Origin: Geosiphon pyriformis
Taxonomy: Eukaryota; Glomeromycota; Glomeromycetes; Archaeosporales; Geosiphonaceae
Direction of reading: 5' to 3'
NCBI GenBank assembly: GCA_016748015.1
Contig: JAAOMT010000777.1
Location: 66,347 to 130,346 of the forward strand
Length of the DNA stretch: 64,000 nt
Shown: positions 1 through 10,397 of the stretch, in pieces
Numbering within the stretch: position 1 is the first letter of the stretch
Layout: every line of letters begins with the position of its first letter
Notes under the pieces: model-generated
The model's input: only the letters and a program-made list of their open reading frames with translations
What the model was told of the DNA's origin: nothing
Database searches by the model: none
Made by a program: the position numbers and the translations under genes

Positions 1-24
1 GCAATCTCTGATCTGATCAGAGAA

Positions 25-918
25 TTGGAACTAAAATGGTTCAGCGATAATAATGAAGGTATTATGTCAGAATGTGTGCATAATACTGATGCCGGATTTG
101 ATCTGAGGTATCCAGGAAAAAATGCCATCAAATTGGAACCACATTTATGCATCTGCATTGATTTAAAAATAGCACTGAAAATTTCAGCAACAACAATGGT
201 TCAATTAGCATCTAGGAATAGTTTAGTGAAAAGAGAAATTAATATAAAAGAAGGAATAATTGACATGGGATATGTAGGAAATATTATCACTATGCTACAA
301 AATGACTCAGAAAAGGCCTATATAATAGAGCCCAATGAAAAAATAGTACAGACAATATTCCTGCCTCTGATTAGAGTAGCTCAGTTAGTATTAGTGGGAA
401 AGAAGGAGGAATTAGGAATAACAGCAAGAGGAATACAGGAATTCGGATTGACAAGTAGAGTAAATGTACCAGTCAATATGGCAGAAAAAAAAATTGTTGA
501 CCAAGAAAAAATTATCTCAATGGGTCAAGCAATTTTTATTCCATCATATGGCCAGTACATGATAGAGATAAAGCAGGAAATAAAAAAACAGAATCAGATT
601 TTTGAAGCAGAACTAACCTTTTGTGAATCAGAAGAGATTGGACTCATCAATCTTTATATACCAGTCAAAAATTACAGCCACATCAAAATTCCCATCTACA
701 ATAATACAGGAAATGTCATAGTAATACCAACTGGAACCACCATTGGATACTTAAGCACTGAAATAGAGGATCAACTACCAAGCACCATTTTGAACTTTCC
801 ACAGCTTTGTAGATATGTTGATATCACATCACAAATAATATATAAACAAAGCAAATGTTATTTGCTCCAACCAGAACAATTGGAACAAATAAACATGGGA
901 TACTTAAATCCACTCTAA
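25..918 (+). pseudogene. dUTPase domain and linker of gypsy A polyprotein
   Basis: This open stretch belongs to the middle of a Gag-Pol polyprotein; the start shown is only where the frame opens. Residues about 20-140 carry the five trimeric dUTPase motifs: DAGFDLRYP (1), SRNSL (2), GIIDMGY (3), EKIVQTIFLP (4) and a degraded motif 5, RGIQEFGLTSR, where RGTQGFGST is seen in B. The enzyme would hydrolyse dUTP to dUMP. The motif 3 aspartate (codon 262-264) is kept here, unlike in B and C. Residues about 150-297 form a linker to RT that is also present in B and C and has no domain I recognise. Confidence 0.85.
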
Positions 919-1026
919 TATATGCAACTTAAGATGTTGCTTAACAATTTCAATGACATCTTTGCCAGTGAAAACAAGTTTGGCCAAACTGACATCATCT
1001 AACATCAGATCAAGACTGAAGATGCA

Positions 1027-2290
1027 ATGCCAATTAAACAAAGAGCATACAGAGTACTACTAGCTAGCCACAAGATTATTTGTCAAGAGATAAACCAAAT
1101 GCTTGAAAATGGGCTAATTCAGCCATCAATGAGCCCATGGTCATCACCAGTAGTACTCGTCTGGAAAAAGAATGAGAAAATCCACTTTTGTGTGGATTAT
1201 AGAAAACTCAATGGAGTAACTTGTGAAAATAGCTATCCCACTCCACGGATCCAAGAATTATTCAATGTTTTCAGTGGAAACAAATGGTTTTCAACATTAG
1301 ACCTGGACAGTAGTTACTAGCAAGTAGCCATGAATCCAGCTGACAAAGAAAAGACAGCATTCACCACCAGAGAAAAAAATTTTGAATTTGAAGTAATGCC
1401 ATTTGGCTTAACCAATACACCAGTCACTTTCCAATGGCTAATGAAAATCATTTATATTGGCTTGTTGTGGAAATCAGTAGTTGTATACTTGGATGACACC
1501 AATGTATTTTCAAAAACATTTGATGATCATCTTCATCATCTTCAACAAGTGTTTGAAAGATTAAGAAGAGCAGAACTAAAGTTAAATGCAACAAAGTGCT
1601 TTTTTAGCAAAACAGAACTAAAATTCTTGGGACACATAGTCAGCAAAAATGGCATCAAAACGGATCCAAAGAAAATAGAGATAGTAAAGAACTTTCCAGT
1701 ACTGACCAATATGACAAAACTGAAATTATTCTTGGGATTTGCCAGCTACTATCAACATTTTATCAAGAACTTTTCCAAGATAGTGCAGCCACTCAACCAA
1801 CTGCAAACCAAGAATACAAAATATGAATGGACAGGAAGTCAACAAAAAGCTTTTGATATTCTAAAAAGAAAGCTTATTTAAGCTCCAGTACTGATCTATC
1901 CAGATTACAGCAAACCATTCATTATTACTACCAATGCATCTAGCCAAGCATTGGGAGTGGTACTATCTTAGAGAGGTCCAGACAGCAGAAAACATCCAGT
2001 AGCATATACCAACAGAGGTTTAACACCAGCCAAAAAGAACTATGGAACACCGGAACAAGAACACTTAGCAATATACTGGGCTGTCATGAAATGGAAAGAA
2101 TACTTGAGCCAGAAGTTTGAAGGGTACACAGATCACAAAGGATTAACATTACTTCAAAAACAAGAATTTGGAAATAAAAGACAGTCAAAATAGAAAATGA
2201 TACTCGCACTATATAATTATACTATACATTATAAAAAGAAAAAAGACAATGGAAATGCTGACGGTTTGTTATGAATAAGACAAATTTAAG
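1027..2290 (+). pseudogene. Reverse transcriptase and RNase H of gypsy A, broken
   Basis: RT motifs appear in order: a VDYRKLN block, FSTLDLDS, VMPFGLTNTP, the YLDD catalytic box (Asp codons 1492-1497) and the FLGHIVSKNGI thumb. A TAG at 1318-1320 stands where B and C have Trp. RNase H follows from about 1910: TNAS replaces the usual TDAS, with EQEHLAIYWA and a GNADGLL tail. Further stops occur at about 1879 (TAA), 1969 (TAG), 2191 (TAG) and 2272 (TGA). Most are one transition away from the Gln, Trp or Arg codon of relatives. This would be the DNA-synthesis module of the polyprotein; the copy cannot make a full product. Confidence 0.85.
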
Positions 2291-2560
2291 AACATTTCAA
2301 CCCAAAAATATAACAAAACCAGAACAATACCAACGAAAATATAACAAAAGATAAACATACAAAAATATCAACAACTGCAACATTATATAAACACTCAATA
2401 GTTCAAGAAAAATTTATCTCAAACAGAATGAAAGAGTATCAAACAACAATTAAAATATTTTATTACTCACCAAAATATACTTTATTGGAAAAATAGAAGA
2501 AATCTAAAGCAACCAATCAGAGTGATCACAGAGCCAGAAAAAGAGACAATATTATTCAAC

Positions 2561-3732
2561 ATGCACTCAAATCCAACAGCAGGACACTTTCACAAAGAAG
2601 CAACCATGAAAAAAACCAAAAAAAAATATTATTGGCCATCAATGTATCCAGACATTATTCAATATGTTCAAAATTGTGATGCTTGTCAGTAAAAAGGAGG
2701 TACGAAACCCAATGAACCATTAAGACCAATCAAAGTAGGACAACCATTTGACTGTATTGGAATTGATTTAGTTGGACCATTAACGATCACCAGCAAAGGA
2801 AACAGGTACATAGCAGTAGCTATGGACTATCTCACTAAATGGCCAGAGGCGAAAGCATTTCAAAGAGCGGATGCAGAATCTGTTGCCAAATTTATTCATC
2901 AAGATTTAATTTGTTAACACAGATGTCCAAAGAAATTATTATCAGACCAAGAAACTCATTTTGTGAACAGAACATTAACAGAATTGAGCCAAAGATTTGG
3001 AATTAAGAGACCATTATTATCATCATACTATCCACAAACCAATGAATTAGTCAAAAAATTTAACAGAACATTGTGTGAAGCAATAGCTAAGCTCAGCCAA
3101 GAAAACCAAAATGATTGGGATTTGTTGATATCATCAGTACTATTTGTTTATCAAACAATAAAGCAAGATACTACACAAGCAACACCATTTAAATTAGTAT
3201 ATGGTAGGACAGCAACATTATCAGTGGAAATAGAAGTCAGCACATACCCAACCAAACCAATAACAGAAGAAAATTTCAAAAACACATTGTTGAGAAGAAC
3301 ATATAACTTAATGGAAACATTAGAAAACAAATAACGAAGAGCAGTTGACAACATACAAAGGTCACAAGAAAAACAAAAAAAAAGACATGATAACCAATTA
3401 CCAGATAAACCAGTTGAATTCAAGATTAAAGACAAAGTATTACTATATCATATATAAATAGAAAAACAATGGAGTGGAAAATTGGATCCCAAATGAGATG
3501 GACCATTTCACATAGAAGAAATTCTAGAGAATGGAGCTTACAAATTAAGATTGAATAACAAAATCTTAACCAAAGCAGCACATGGAGATTGACTGAAACC
3601 ATACCACCATATAGCATCATCATTCACCAATAATATTCTACAATTAGAAGTACAGAGAATACTAGTCCAATCAGATAAGATTCTATAAGATCTGGAACCA
3701 ATCATTATTATTGACAACAACATGTCCAATTG
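2561..3732 (+). pseudogene. Integrase of gypsy A, broken
   Basis: The region starts with the zinc-binding part (HSNPTAGHFHKE then CDACQ), continues with the rve core (GIDLVGPL, YLTKWPEAK, LSDQETHFVN) and ends with a GPF module (DGPFHIEEILENGAYKL). The third catalytic acid is lost: the block reads QTNELVKKFNRTL where B has VERFNRTL, a Glu-to-Lys change. In-frame stops occur at about 2690, 2915, 3332, 3455, 3500 and 3590. An open segment remains at 2963-3334. Integrase would insert the cDNA into the genome. Its position after RNase H is the Ty3/gypsy order. Confidence 0.85.
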
Positions 3733-3756
3733 ATTAACAAAAAAATATATAAAAAC

Positions 3757-4416
3757 ATGGTTGACGCGACAGAAAAGATCAGAAAAATGGAAATTATGGA
3801 CAATATCCATTCATTAGCCCAACAAATTTTTCAATTAATCCAACACCAGGAGATGGAAATTACAATCAATCAACAAACCATTTGTTACAAAAATACAGCA
3901 AAGATACCACAAAACAAAGCACAGAAAAGACTTGAAAATGTTGTTAACAAGATCATAACCAAGATAAAATTGGCCATAAAAGAACAACAAATAGTCAAAT
4001 TATACCAAGAACTTACCAGAGAAACTTTGACTTGGTGGATGCAACAATTTCCGAAAAACTATTGTTATTTCCACTTAGAACAACATGTAAATATTCAGAA
4101 TTTGTACGTTGACAAAACAAAATGGTTATTCGACACAACAATACTAAGACAACTAGAATAATTTGTGGGAAAGAACAATCTAATTACACAAGCTTGAGCT
4201 ATTTACTGGCTATATATGGGATTTTAAGACCAACCAGAAATCTTATTCAACACAGCAATAGATACAGTTATGAGTAATCAATTGGAAAAAATGACCAATG
4301 CCCAATTTAAAGAATTACAAACTAAAATAATACAAGTAATACTCGAAAAAGAAGTTCAAGAAATAATTCAAGAAGGGGAATTAAAGGAATAAGATTTTGA
4401 TAGAGCTCAATATTAA
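3757..4416 (+). pseudogene. Extra ORF (ORF3) after integrase, gypsy A
   Basis: About 220 codons lie between the integrase stop and the polypurine tract, starting at an ATG. The product is Gln/Ile-rich, probably helical, and has no motif I recognise. It is homologous to the ORF at the same place in C (48368-49045) and B: a QNIQQL-like start, YFH in the middle, and FDRAQY near the end against FDGAQS in C. Conservation of frame between two gypsy subfamilies supports a real gene. Internal stops at 4159-4161, about 4195, about 4228 and about 4390 break this copy. The role is unknown; the position resembles that of env or other accessory genes, but no signal peptide or membrane segment is seen. Confidence 0.65.
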
Positions 4417-4429
4417 AAGGAGAGAATAA
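4415..4429 (+). promoter_or_regulatory. Polypurine tract of gypsy A
   Basis: A purine run, AAAAGGAGAGAATAA, lies directly before the TGTTAC start of the 3' LTR, the expected site of plus-strand DNA priming. B and C have equivalent tracts at the same place. Confidence 0.75.
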
Positions 4430-4507
4430 TGTTACTTATAGAATATTGGAAATATAGTATTATTAGTCAGTAGATATTAGCCAATCAGATGTAGACATAG
4501 TAAATAT

Positions 4508-4635
4508 GGAATTCCAAGATTCCTCTCAAAGGAATTACAAGATTCCAAGAATTTCAGGATTCTCCAACAAGGAATTGCAGGATTCCAAGAATTCCAGGAT
4601 TCTTGTTGCAAGGAATTGAAGAATTGAGGAATCTC
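4508..4635 (+). repeat. GGAATTnCA-type short repeats in U3 of LTR A
   Basis: Several imperfect copies of a roughly 16-30 bp unit, core GGAATTCCAAGATTCC, lie just upstream of a TATA-like box. The same block, strongly diverged, is found in LTR E (about 6660-6800). The position in U3 suggests enhancer-type elements; this is inference. Confidence 0.6.
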
Positions 4636-4642
4636 AAATATG

Positions 4643-4650
4643 TATATATA
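4643..4650 (+). promoter_or_regulatory. Candidate TATA box in LTR A
   Basis: TATATATA-like sequence (TATATATA within tgtatatata) about 215 bases into the LTR, after the short-repeat block. LTR E keeps a TATATATA run at the equivalent place. It is plausible as the element promoter, but AT-rich surroundings make chance likely. Confidence 0.4.
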
Positions 4651-4926
4651 GCAGTAGCATTAAAAGCAGAAAAAAGAGAATCAACACCAAAAATTCTTAG
4701 CTTAGTTACCACAATTCTCAAATAAATAATTATTTACTATATCAAATTCATTCTTTACTATCAACACTTCATGTTGATAGTAACTGATACTTAACCATAT
4801 TGGAACAATAGCTCTTGATCACAGTTATTGACAGAATACTAACTTGCAAATTATCTTGGCTTATTTCTTAGTTTCTCTTTTATCTTTCTTTGTTTTCTTT
4901 GTTGTCTACTAACTTGATTAAAGGAT

Positions 4927-5238
4927 TTACTCTTGGAAGACTTATGGAAGAATAAAACTTACTTAAAACAATACTTACTCTTGAAGGACTTACAGAGGAA
5001 TAAAACTTACTTAAAACAATACTTACTCTTAGAGGACTTACAGAGGAATAAAACTTACTTAAAATAATACTTACTCTTGGAAGACTTATGGAGGAATAAA
5101 ACTTACTTAAAACAATACTTATTTTTGGAGGACTTATGAAGGAATAAAACTTACTTAAAACAATACTTACTCTTGGAAGACTTACAAAGGAATAAACTTG
5201 CTTAAAACAATACTTACTCTTGGAGGACTTACAGAGGA
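4927..5238 (+). repeat. 48-bp tandem repeat array in LTR A (about 6.5 units)
   Basis: Units start at 4927, 4975, 5023, 5071, 5119, 5167 (one base shorter) and 5214. Each contains TTACTCTTGGAGGACTTACA then GAGGAATAAAACTTACTT. Units differ by only a few bases, mostly transitions. Confidence 0.9.
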
Positions 5239-5509
5239 ACTGCCATCAGAAAACAGCACTGATATACACTTATGAAGGATATCATACCAGGAGAATTATC
5301 AACCATCAAACTGAGCAAGCAATCAACGAAACTATGGTTTCAGGAAACTACTGATAAACTGTTACCATTAAATTTCTGTTCATTATACAAAAAACTCGAT
5401 TGGAAACCTTCAGATAAAATATCTTCAGATTATCATCATCACCAATTGCTTTGTGCACCAAGTTATGGGTTTGTTATTTACTTGACACTCCAAGAATTCA
5501 CCTGTAATA

Positions 5510-6010
5510 ATGGTTTGTTGTAATCGGGATAAATTAGTATTGGTGCTTAGATAAGCTTTTTTTGTAATATATTAAAAACTTTTGGCCAGGTTTCTGTTTA
5601 CTCATATTTGACATTTTTGGTTTGAAGCTAGTAAAGTGGTTAAGCCAGTTTGGAGAAGTTTTTAATAAAGTGGCAGTAGTAATTTGTGAATTCCAAGAAT
5701 GTTTTTAGTTCTGTCAAGTTAGTTAGTACTAAAAAGTTTTTGACTATTTCAATTTTGTCTGAATCCATTTTGATTTTATTTTTGCTTATAACATGTCTTA
5801 GAAATTTCAATTTTGCTTTGCTAAAAAACACTTGGTTGCATTTAGTTTTAATTTTTTGAACACTTGCTAAAGATAATGTAGATGATCATCAAATGGTCTT
5901 AAAAATACATTGGTATTATCCAAATAAACAACTATTGATTTCCATAATAATTTAGTATAAACAATTTCTATAAGATTGAAATAAGAATTTTGGCAAATTT
6001 TTAATAATAT
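5510..6010 (-). pseudogene. RT fragment of gypsy E
   Basis: Translated leftward it reads LLWKSIVVYLDNTNVF, then a thumb segment with FLRHVISKNKI and FTNYYCHFIKNFSKL, and runs on to the DYNKP-equivalent at 5510. The catalytic box is YLDN rather than YLDD (Asn codon at 5915-5917). The longest open piece is 5640-5831. It aligns closely with the RT of A (about 1430-1910), showing E belongs to A's subfamily. Confidence 0.8.
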
Positions 6011-6086
6011 TTTTCTATAATTTTTTGGTCTGTTATTTTTTCAGATAATTAATGTTGATGCTAAATTTTTGTTAAATTATACTTCA

Positions 6087-6100
6087 CAGAAAACACCAAA
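6087..6100 (-). promoter_or_regulatory. Primer-binding-like site of gypsy E
   Basis: TTTGGTGTTTTCTG on the minus strand directly follows the LTR end TGTAATA. B and C have TTTGGTGCTCTYCC at the same place, which supports a conserved primer-binding site. Confidence 0.5.
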
Positions 6101-6875
6101 TATTACAGATAATTATTTGAGGTGTTAAAACAAATAACAAATCTCTAACTTAATGCTTAATAGCTAAAAATTTTGGTAATTTCTAAAGATTTTAGAGTCT
6201 AAAAGTTTTGGTTGAGTTTTTTGTATAATAAACAAAAATTCAATTAATGGTTTTTTTTGTGAATTTTTTTTTTAGTGTGGTGGCCAATTTATTCTGGCAA
6301 TTATGTCTTTCTGGTAAACTATTCTTAAATTTCTATTCTTGTTTTTAGGTTTTTTACCAGATTATTTTTAATATTAAATACTTAGTACTTAATTTCTTTA
6401 TTAATTAATAAACAACAAAAAATAAAATAAAAAAAATAAAAAAAAATAAAAAAATAAAAATAAAAAATTAGTATCTTATCAATAACCATGATCAAGAACT
6501 ATTGGTTCAATGTAATTAAGTATTGAAGTTTATAAACATAAGTTGTTAATGGTAAAAAAAATGATTAATATTTTTTAATTAAATAATAATAACATAGATT
6601 TGAATGATAATTAGATAATTTTATTAATATTAATATATATATATAATTTGTGTTATATAAAATTTCTTTGAAAAAAATTTTGGAATTGTAAAATTTTGAG
6701 ATCTTGTAATTTCTTAAAAGAAATTCTGAAATTCTAAGATTTTAAAATCCTGTAATTTTTTGAAAAAAATCTTAGAATTCTAAAATTTTGAGATTCTGCA
6801 ATTTCTTTTTACTATGCCTATTTTTGATTGACTATTTTATTTACTTATTATAATTCCTAATTTTTATAAGTAATA
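6101..6875 (-). repeat. 5' LTR of gypsy E, diverged
   Basis: Reading leftward it begins TATTACTTATA (A: TGTTACTTATA), passes the diverged short-repeat block (about 6660-6800) and a segment matching A around 4770-4850 (about 6470-6560), and ends ATCTGTAATA. The 48-bp array of A is replaced by low-complexity T/A sequence (about 6415-6470). Part of this LTR was first recognisable only by comparison with A. Confidence 0.7.
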
Positions 6876-7694
6876 TTATTTTAATATTATTATTAACTAA
6901 AATTTTTTACTAATTGCCAACTTTCTAGTCTTTTTTAAACTAAACTTAAATGTAAAAAATAATCTAATTATACCAGGAAATTTTGAAGAAATTAATGCTT
7001 TCCCAAAACCATTAACACAATAAAAATTTTTTTTCATTGCTATTAACTTATTACCAGAAAATTTCTAAGCACAGCAGAAAGCTTAATATCCAATATGAAA
7101 AATTTTGTCAAATTAAAACTCTATTTTTTTAAAACATATAACCTAATTAATAAAAGTTATTTGGAGTCATTGAACTTAAATTATAGAAACATTAAAATGT
7201 TTTTATCATTACTTAAATTTACAAATAAAGGAGCTTTTAATAATTAACTCAACACATATGTTTCAGTACAAGTTTTCTATAATATAATATTGGCTATATT
7301 CTTATTAATTATTAAAGTATCTAAATTTACATAACTAGTTTCTTTAGCAATTATGTTTTTCATATTTTTTATATTCAATAGATTGTTAATACTACTGGCT
7401 TTGCTACCAACTTTGTTATTTTAAAACACCACTGGTTTTCTATTAAAAACACTAATATCTTCAAAGCTTAAAAAGCCAGTAAACAAATTGATTATATTAA
7501 TATTTATATTAGACTTTTTTGGCTTTTTATAAAATATATTGCAAAAGTATACATTTTTTATTCACTTTTTTTTGGTGCTTAAGCATATTTTCAAACCAGC
7601 TAAATTCAAATTAGAACCACCAACAAAAAAGTCTATTAGTTTTATCATAATAAAAAAAAAAAGTTAGAAAAAATAACTAAAAAAAAACAAAAAG

Positions 7695-7747
<53 letters not shown>

Positions 7748-7815
7748 TTTGTTCAATAATTTTATTTTTGTTATAACCAAAGGATTGATAAGAGAAGAAT
7801 TTTTTTTCTAAGTAT
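6876..7815 (-). pseudogene. LINE L0: decayed ORF1 5' fragment
   Basis: On the minus strand this matches L4 ORF1 (about 60312-61170) base for base over long stretches, from the 5' end through LNLAGLKICLS and the NGFG block to SFTFKFSL-like sequence at about 6930. Frames are heavily broken. It is cut at 6875 by the LTR of gypsy E. Its 5' end sits against the 3' tail of L1. It encodes the N-terminal part of a LINE ORF1 protein and retains no function. Confidence 0.7.
7695..7743. repeat. 49-base A homopolymer
   Basis: An uninterrupted run of A on the plus strand. By alignment with L4 it sits inside the T-rich coding strand of LINE fragment L0 (L4: about 60380-60400), so it looks like expansion of an internal T-tract and not a poly(A) tail. 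Confidence 0.85.
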
Positions 7816-7901
7816 TTTTTTTTGTTTTTATAATAGATAATAATATAATTTTTAATAGATAATAATAATAAAATATCTTTGAAATTTTTTTATGAAAATA
7901 T

Positions 7902-8029
7902 TTTTTTTTTCATTTAATGAGCGAAGTCCACACACTACCTAGAACTGTACATCAAAGAAATGATCTAAACTAGGTGTGTATCATGCGTTTTCTACATGTA
8001 ACCAGCCACTCGAACCAGTCAGGACAACA
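7902..8029 (-). other. 3' UTR and A-tail of LINE L1
   Basis: After the ORF2 stop the minus strand reads CTGGTTACATGTAGAAAACG, then GGTAGTGTGTGGACTTCGC, CATTAAATG and about ten A. The same tail is found in L2 (33185-33336) and in D1, D2 and D3. Confidence 0.8.
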
Positions 8030-10397
8030 CTATGCAGTTATAATTACAGAAACTGAAGAGTTTATACCAGAAAAAAACAAGCAAGGTTTACAAAAACCAA
8101 AACAGACACCAAAAGCCTCAGAAATCCCAAGCAATTTGATCACACCAGCTGATAATACTGAAGCCGAACCAGAAGCTGAAGTGTAAACTGAGCCATCCTT
8201 AGAGATCAGGCCACGCTTTTCCATAAAGGTGCGATGTTTAGCATAAACCAACCAAATATCATTCCTAAAAGCTAAGCAAATAGAGCATGCAAAATCAGTA
8301 ACTCTAGCACCAGCAACCTTGGAATTATGAAAGACAGAAACAGCCTCTGAGAACTATCTCTTGAAAACAAAACCCTTAAAAAGCACTGAGGACACCAATA
8401 AATCTGAAGCACAGGTTGACAATAATTGCAATACACATAAAGAGGAAAAAAAGAGACCAGAAAGCTCCTTCCAAGAGAACATGCCAGAATTTAGAATATG
8501 ACAACAGGCTGAGCTATTGACTGAGCAAAAAAACACATAATCCAATACTTCCACCTCCCCACAATACAGACACAAAACACTGGGATAACATCTATTATAA
8601 AGTCATTTTCGAACAGCCATGGAAAGCTGATGGTGTAAAGCCTTCATGAAATAGGTACAAGAATCAGCAGTGCACTTGCTAGTGAAGTTCGTGACCATGT
8701 GCAAATCAGGGTGCCACACCTGAGAAGACCTCAGCCAATCAACATCTGAAAGCAAGCCACCCGCCAGAAAGCCAGAACCAGAACCAATCTCCCAATGTGC
8801 ACAATGGACAGCACAAAAAATATCCCAAACAAAGTACCTAAAATTACCAAACATCATATCACCATCGGCCATCAAAAAATGTTCACTAATGCGTAAAAGA
8901 AGAAACCAATTAGAGAGAGAGGCATTTTCAGCAAGACTGTCAGCACAGTCATTTCCCAAAATGCCAGAGTGGTCTTTCACCTTGTGCCAGCTGACTTTCA
9001 AATTCTTGCCACGAATAATATTCCCAATGTGCCGACACTTGACCCAACACCAATTGCAAAAGTCTGGACACAATAGACCCAACTCTGATTTGCAAGCATC
9101 CAAAGCAGTCTGACTATTCAAAAACAAGCAAACGGAGCGAGATGTTAGTATACACTCTAGAGCCAAAACAATAGCCTACAACTCCACCAAAGTAGATGAA
9201 ACCAGACCACAAACATTGACACCCAAACCCAAATCAATGTTCTCAAAAAAGGCTACAGCACCAGTTCAACAGTCCAGCGTGTCCAAATTTTTCAGAAAAC
9301 CATTCGTATAAACAGACAAACTACCAGAGCCAAATTGAGAAAGACAATCATTGAAAGATATGAAATCACTAGATCCACAAATGTCCAGAGGGCCAACACT
9401 AATTAAAGCCAAAAGAGAGGGAGGCAGACCACTGAGAAACACAACAGAGAGCCCAAACCACTCAGGAACCAGACCACGGGGATTCAGTTTCTTCCACCAC
9501 TTAAAGATGTGCCAGTCGAAAATATCACCACAATGATCCTGAAGCTGATCCACAAAGGCAATGCCATAATGCCAGATAAAAGGCAAGAATTTGAAAAACA
9601 ATGCTTTGCCCAGAACAGCAGTTATAGACATCCCATTACTAAACCAAAAAGTGCTGGCCAAAGAGCCACCCAAAGACAAATTGCATTCAAGAAGAATGCA
9701 AATCATACCTGACAAGAAATTATTGGGAACACTGACATGGATATGGGCCAGTGAACTCAATAAATGAATAAAGCACCAACACAGAACTTGCAAGTCATGA
9801 GACCTGTGACTAAACAATTGACCCAGAATCCCGCAGGAGTTTGCAAAACTAATAAGTGAAGCTACTTTACTTTCAGACTGACACTGTGAGAATGATTTCA
9901 AACCATAAAAGAAAAGATGATAAATTGTGTTACAGGAAAATTGAGAGAAAGACCAAATTTAAGTTTCAAACCCTTGCAAATCAGAGCATTCCACTTGCTG
10001 CACACACTAATAGGGACAAAGCTAAACTGCGTCCTGTAGCTGACAATAGGATGGAAAACAGCCGACACTAGGTACAAGAACTGTTTATCTGAAACTGCCT
10101 TTTTTAGAACCAAATTACAGAAAAAACGAATGTCCAAATGTGCTCTGGCCAAACTAGGCTTAGAAAGGCCATCAGTTGAGAGAAAAATACCAAGATACTA
10201 ATGAGACTTGCCTTTTTTGGCTATAGAAATGGGAGAACCACTAATGAAAAGAGATGGATTGCTAATCCTGTTATTAATAAAAATGGCCACAGTTTTGTTA
10301 TTATTGATTGAAATGTCATTAATCCGAAAAAATTCACTAGCAACATCAAGAATATGTTGAGTAGTAGTCCGACTACTGCCAATCCAAATTGTGTCAT
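8030..10397 (-). pseudogene. LINE L1 ORF2 C-terminal part: RT end, RNase H, zinc motif
   Basis: From 10397 leftward: the last RT blocks (FRINDISINNNKT and a GKSH-YLGIF equivalent), a linker, then RNase H with SVYTNG (usually YTDG), LECIL, LFLNSQTALDACKSE and SWHKVKDHSGILGNDCADS, and a C-terminal CX2C-H-C motif (CLYCGEVEVL). Open pieces are 9266-9901, 8603-9166 and 8030-8575, in different frames, so stops and frameshifts break the gene. YTNG and LNSQ carry Asp-to-Asn changes relative to L2 (YTDG, LDSQ). This half would finish target-primed reverse transcription and RNA removal. Confidence 0.85.
10394..10397. repeat. Target site duplication of gypsy B, left copy
   Basis: TCAT directly left of the TG start of the LTR; the same TCAT follows the right LTR at 20245-20248. 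Confidence 0.7.

Larger units (their letters stand above)
1..5509 (+). mobile_element. Ty3/gypsy retrotransposon A, 3' part (dUTPase to 3' LTR)
   Basis: The element enters from the left window edge already inside its dUTPase and runs through RT, RNase H, integrase, an extra ORF, a polypurine tract and a 3' LTR ending at 5509. The domain order dUTPase-RT-RNH-IN is read directly from translated motifs and matches copies B and C, which are more distant in sequence. Its 3' LTR end abuts the RT gene of an oppositely oriented relative (E), so A was inserted into E. At least nine in-frame stops break pol; RT keeps YLDD while RNase H and integrase have lost catalytic acidic residues, so the copy is dead. 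The 5' LTR, gag and protease lie outside the window. Confidence 0.9.
4430..5509 (+). repeat. 3' LTR of gypsy A
   Basis: The LTR begins TGTTAC right after the polypurine tract and ends at CCTGTAATA. The boundaries were set by aligning with LTRs E (6101-6875) and F, which share the segments around 4480-4860 and 5370-5509. It holds a repeat block at 4508-4635, a TATA-like box at 4643-4650 and a 48-bp tandem array at 4927-5238. A short open frame at 5272-5523 spans the LTR end and is unlikely to be a gene. Confidence 0.8.
5510..6875 (-). mobile_element. Ty3/gypsy E, decayed and internally deleted
   Basis: Reading leftward from 6875: a 5' LTR, the primer-binding-like TTTGGTG motif, about 90 bases, then directly the catalytic part of RT up to 5510, where A is inserted. 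Gag, protease, dUTPase and the N-terminal part of RT are missing, a deletion of roughly 4 kb compared with B and C. The right end lies inside LINE ORF1 sequence (L0). The rest of E should lie beyond the 5' end of A, outside the window. Confidence 0.75.
7902..10397 (-). mobile_element. LINE L1, 3' half (rest of ORF2 and tail)
   Basis: This is the 3' half of a near full-length LINE whose 5' half resumes at 20245 beyond gypsy B. Joined, the two halves give about 6.7 kb, equal to L2. The order on the minus strand is end of RT, RNase H, C-terminal zinc motif, stop at 8030, 3' UTR and an A-rich tail at 7902-7911. The target duplication of B (TCAT) is at 10394-10397. Confidence 0.88.

Noticed and set aside
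4927-5238. Regular array considered as CRISPR
   Set aside because: Direct tandem repeats without unique spacers, in a eukaryotic LTR.
5272-5523. 83-codon plus-strand ORF
   Set aside because: It lies in LTR A and crosses its end; related LTRs do not keep the frame.
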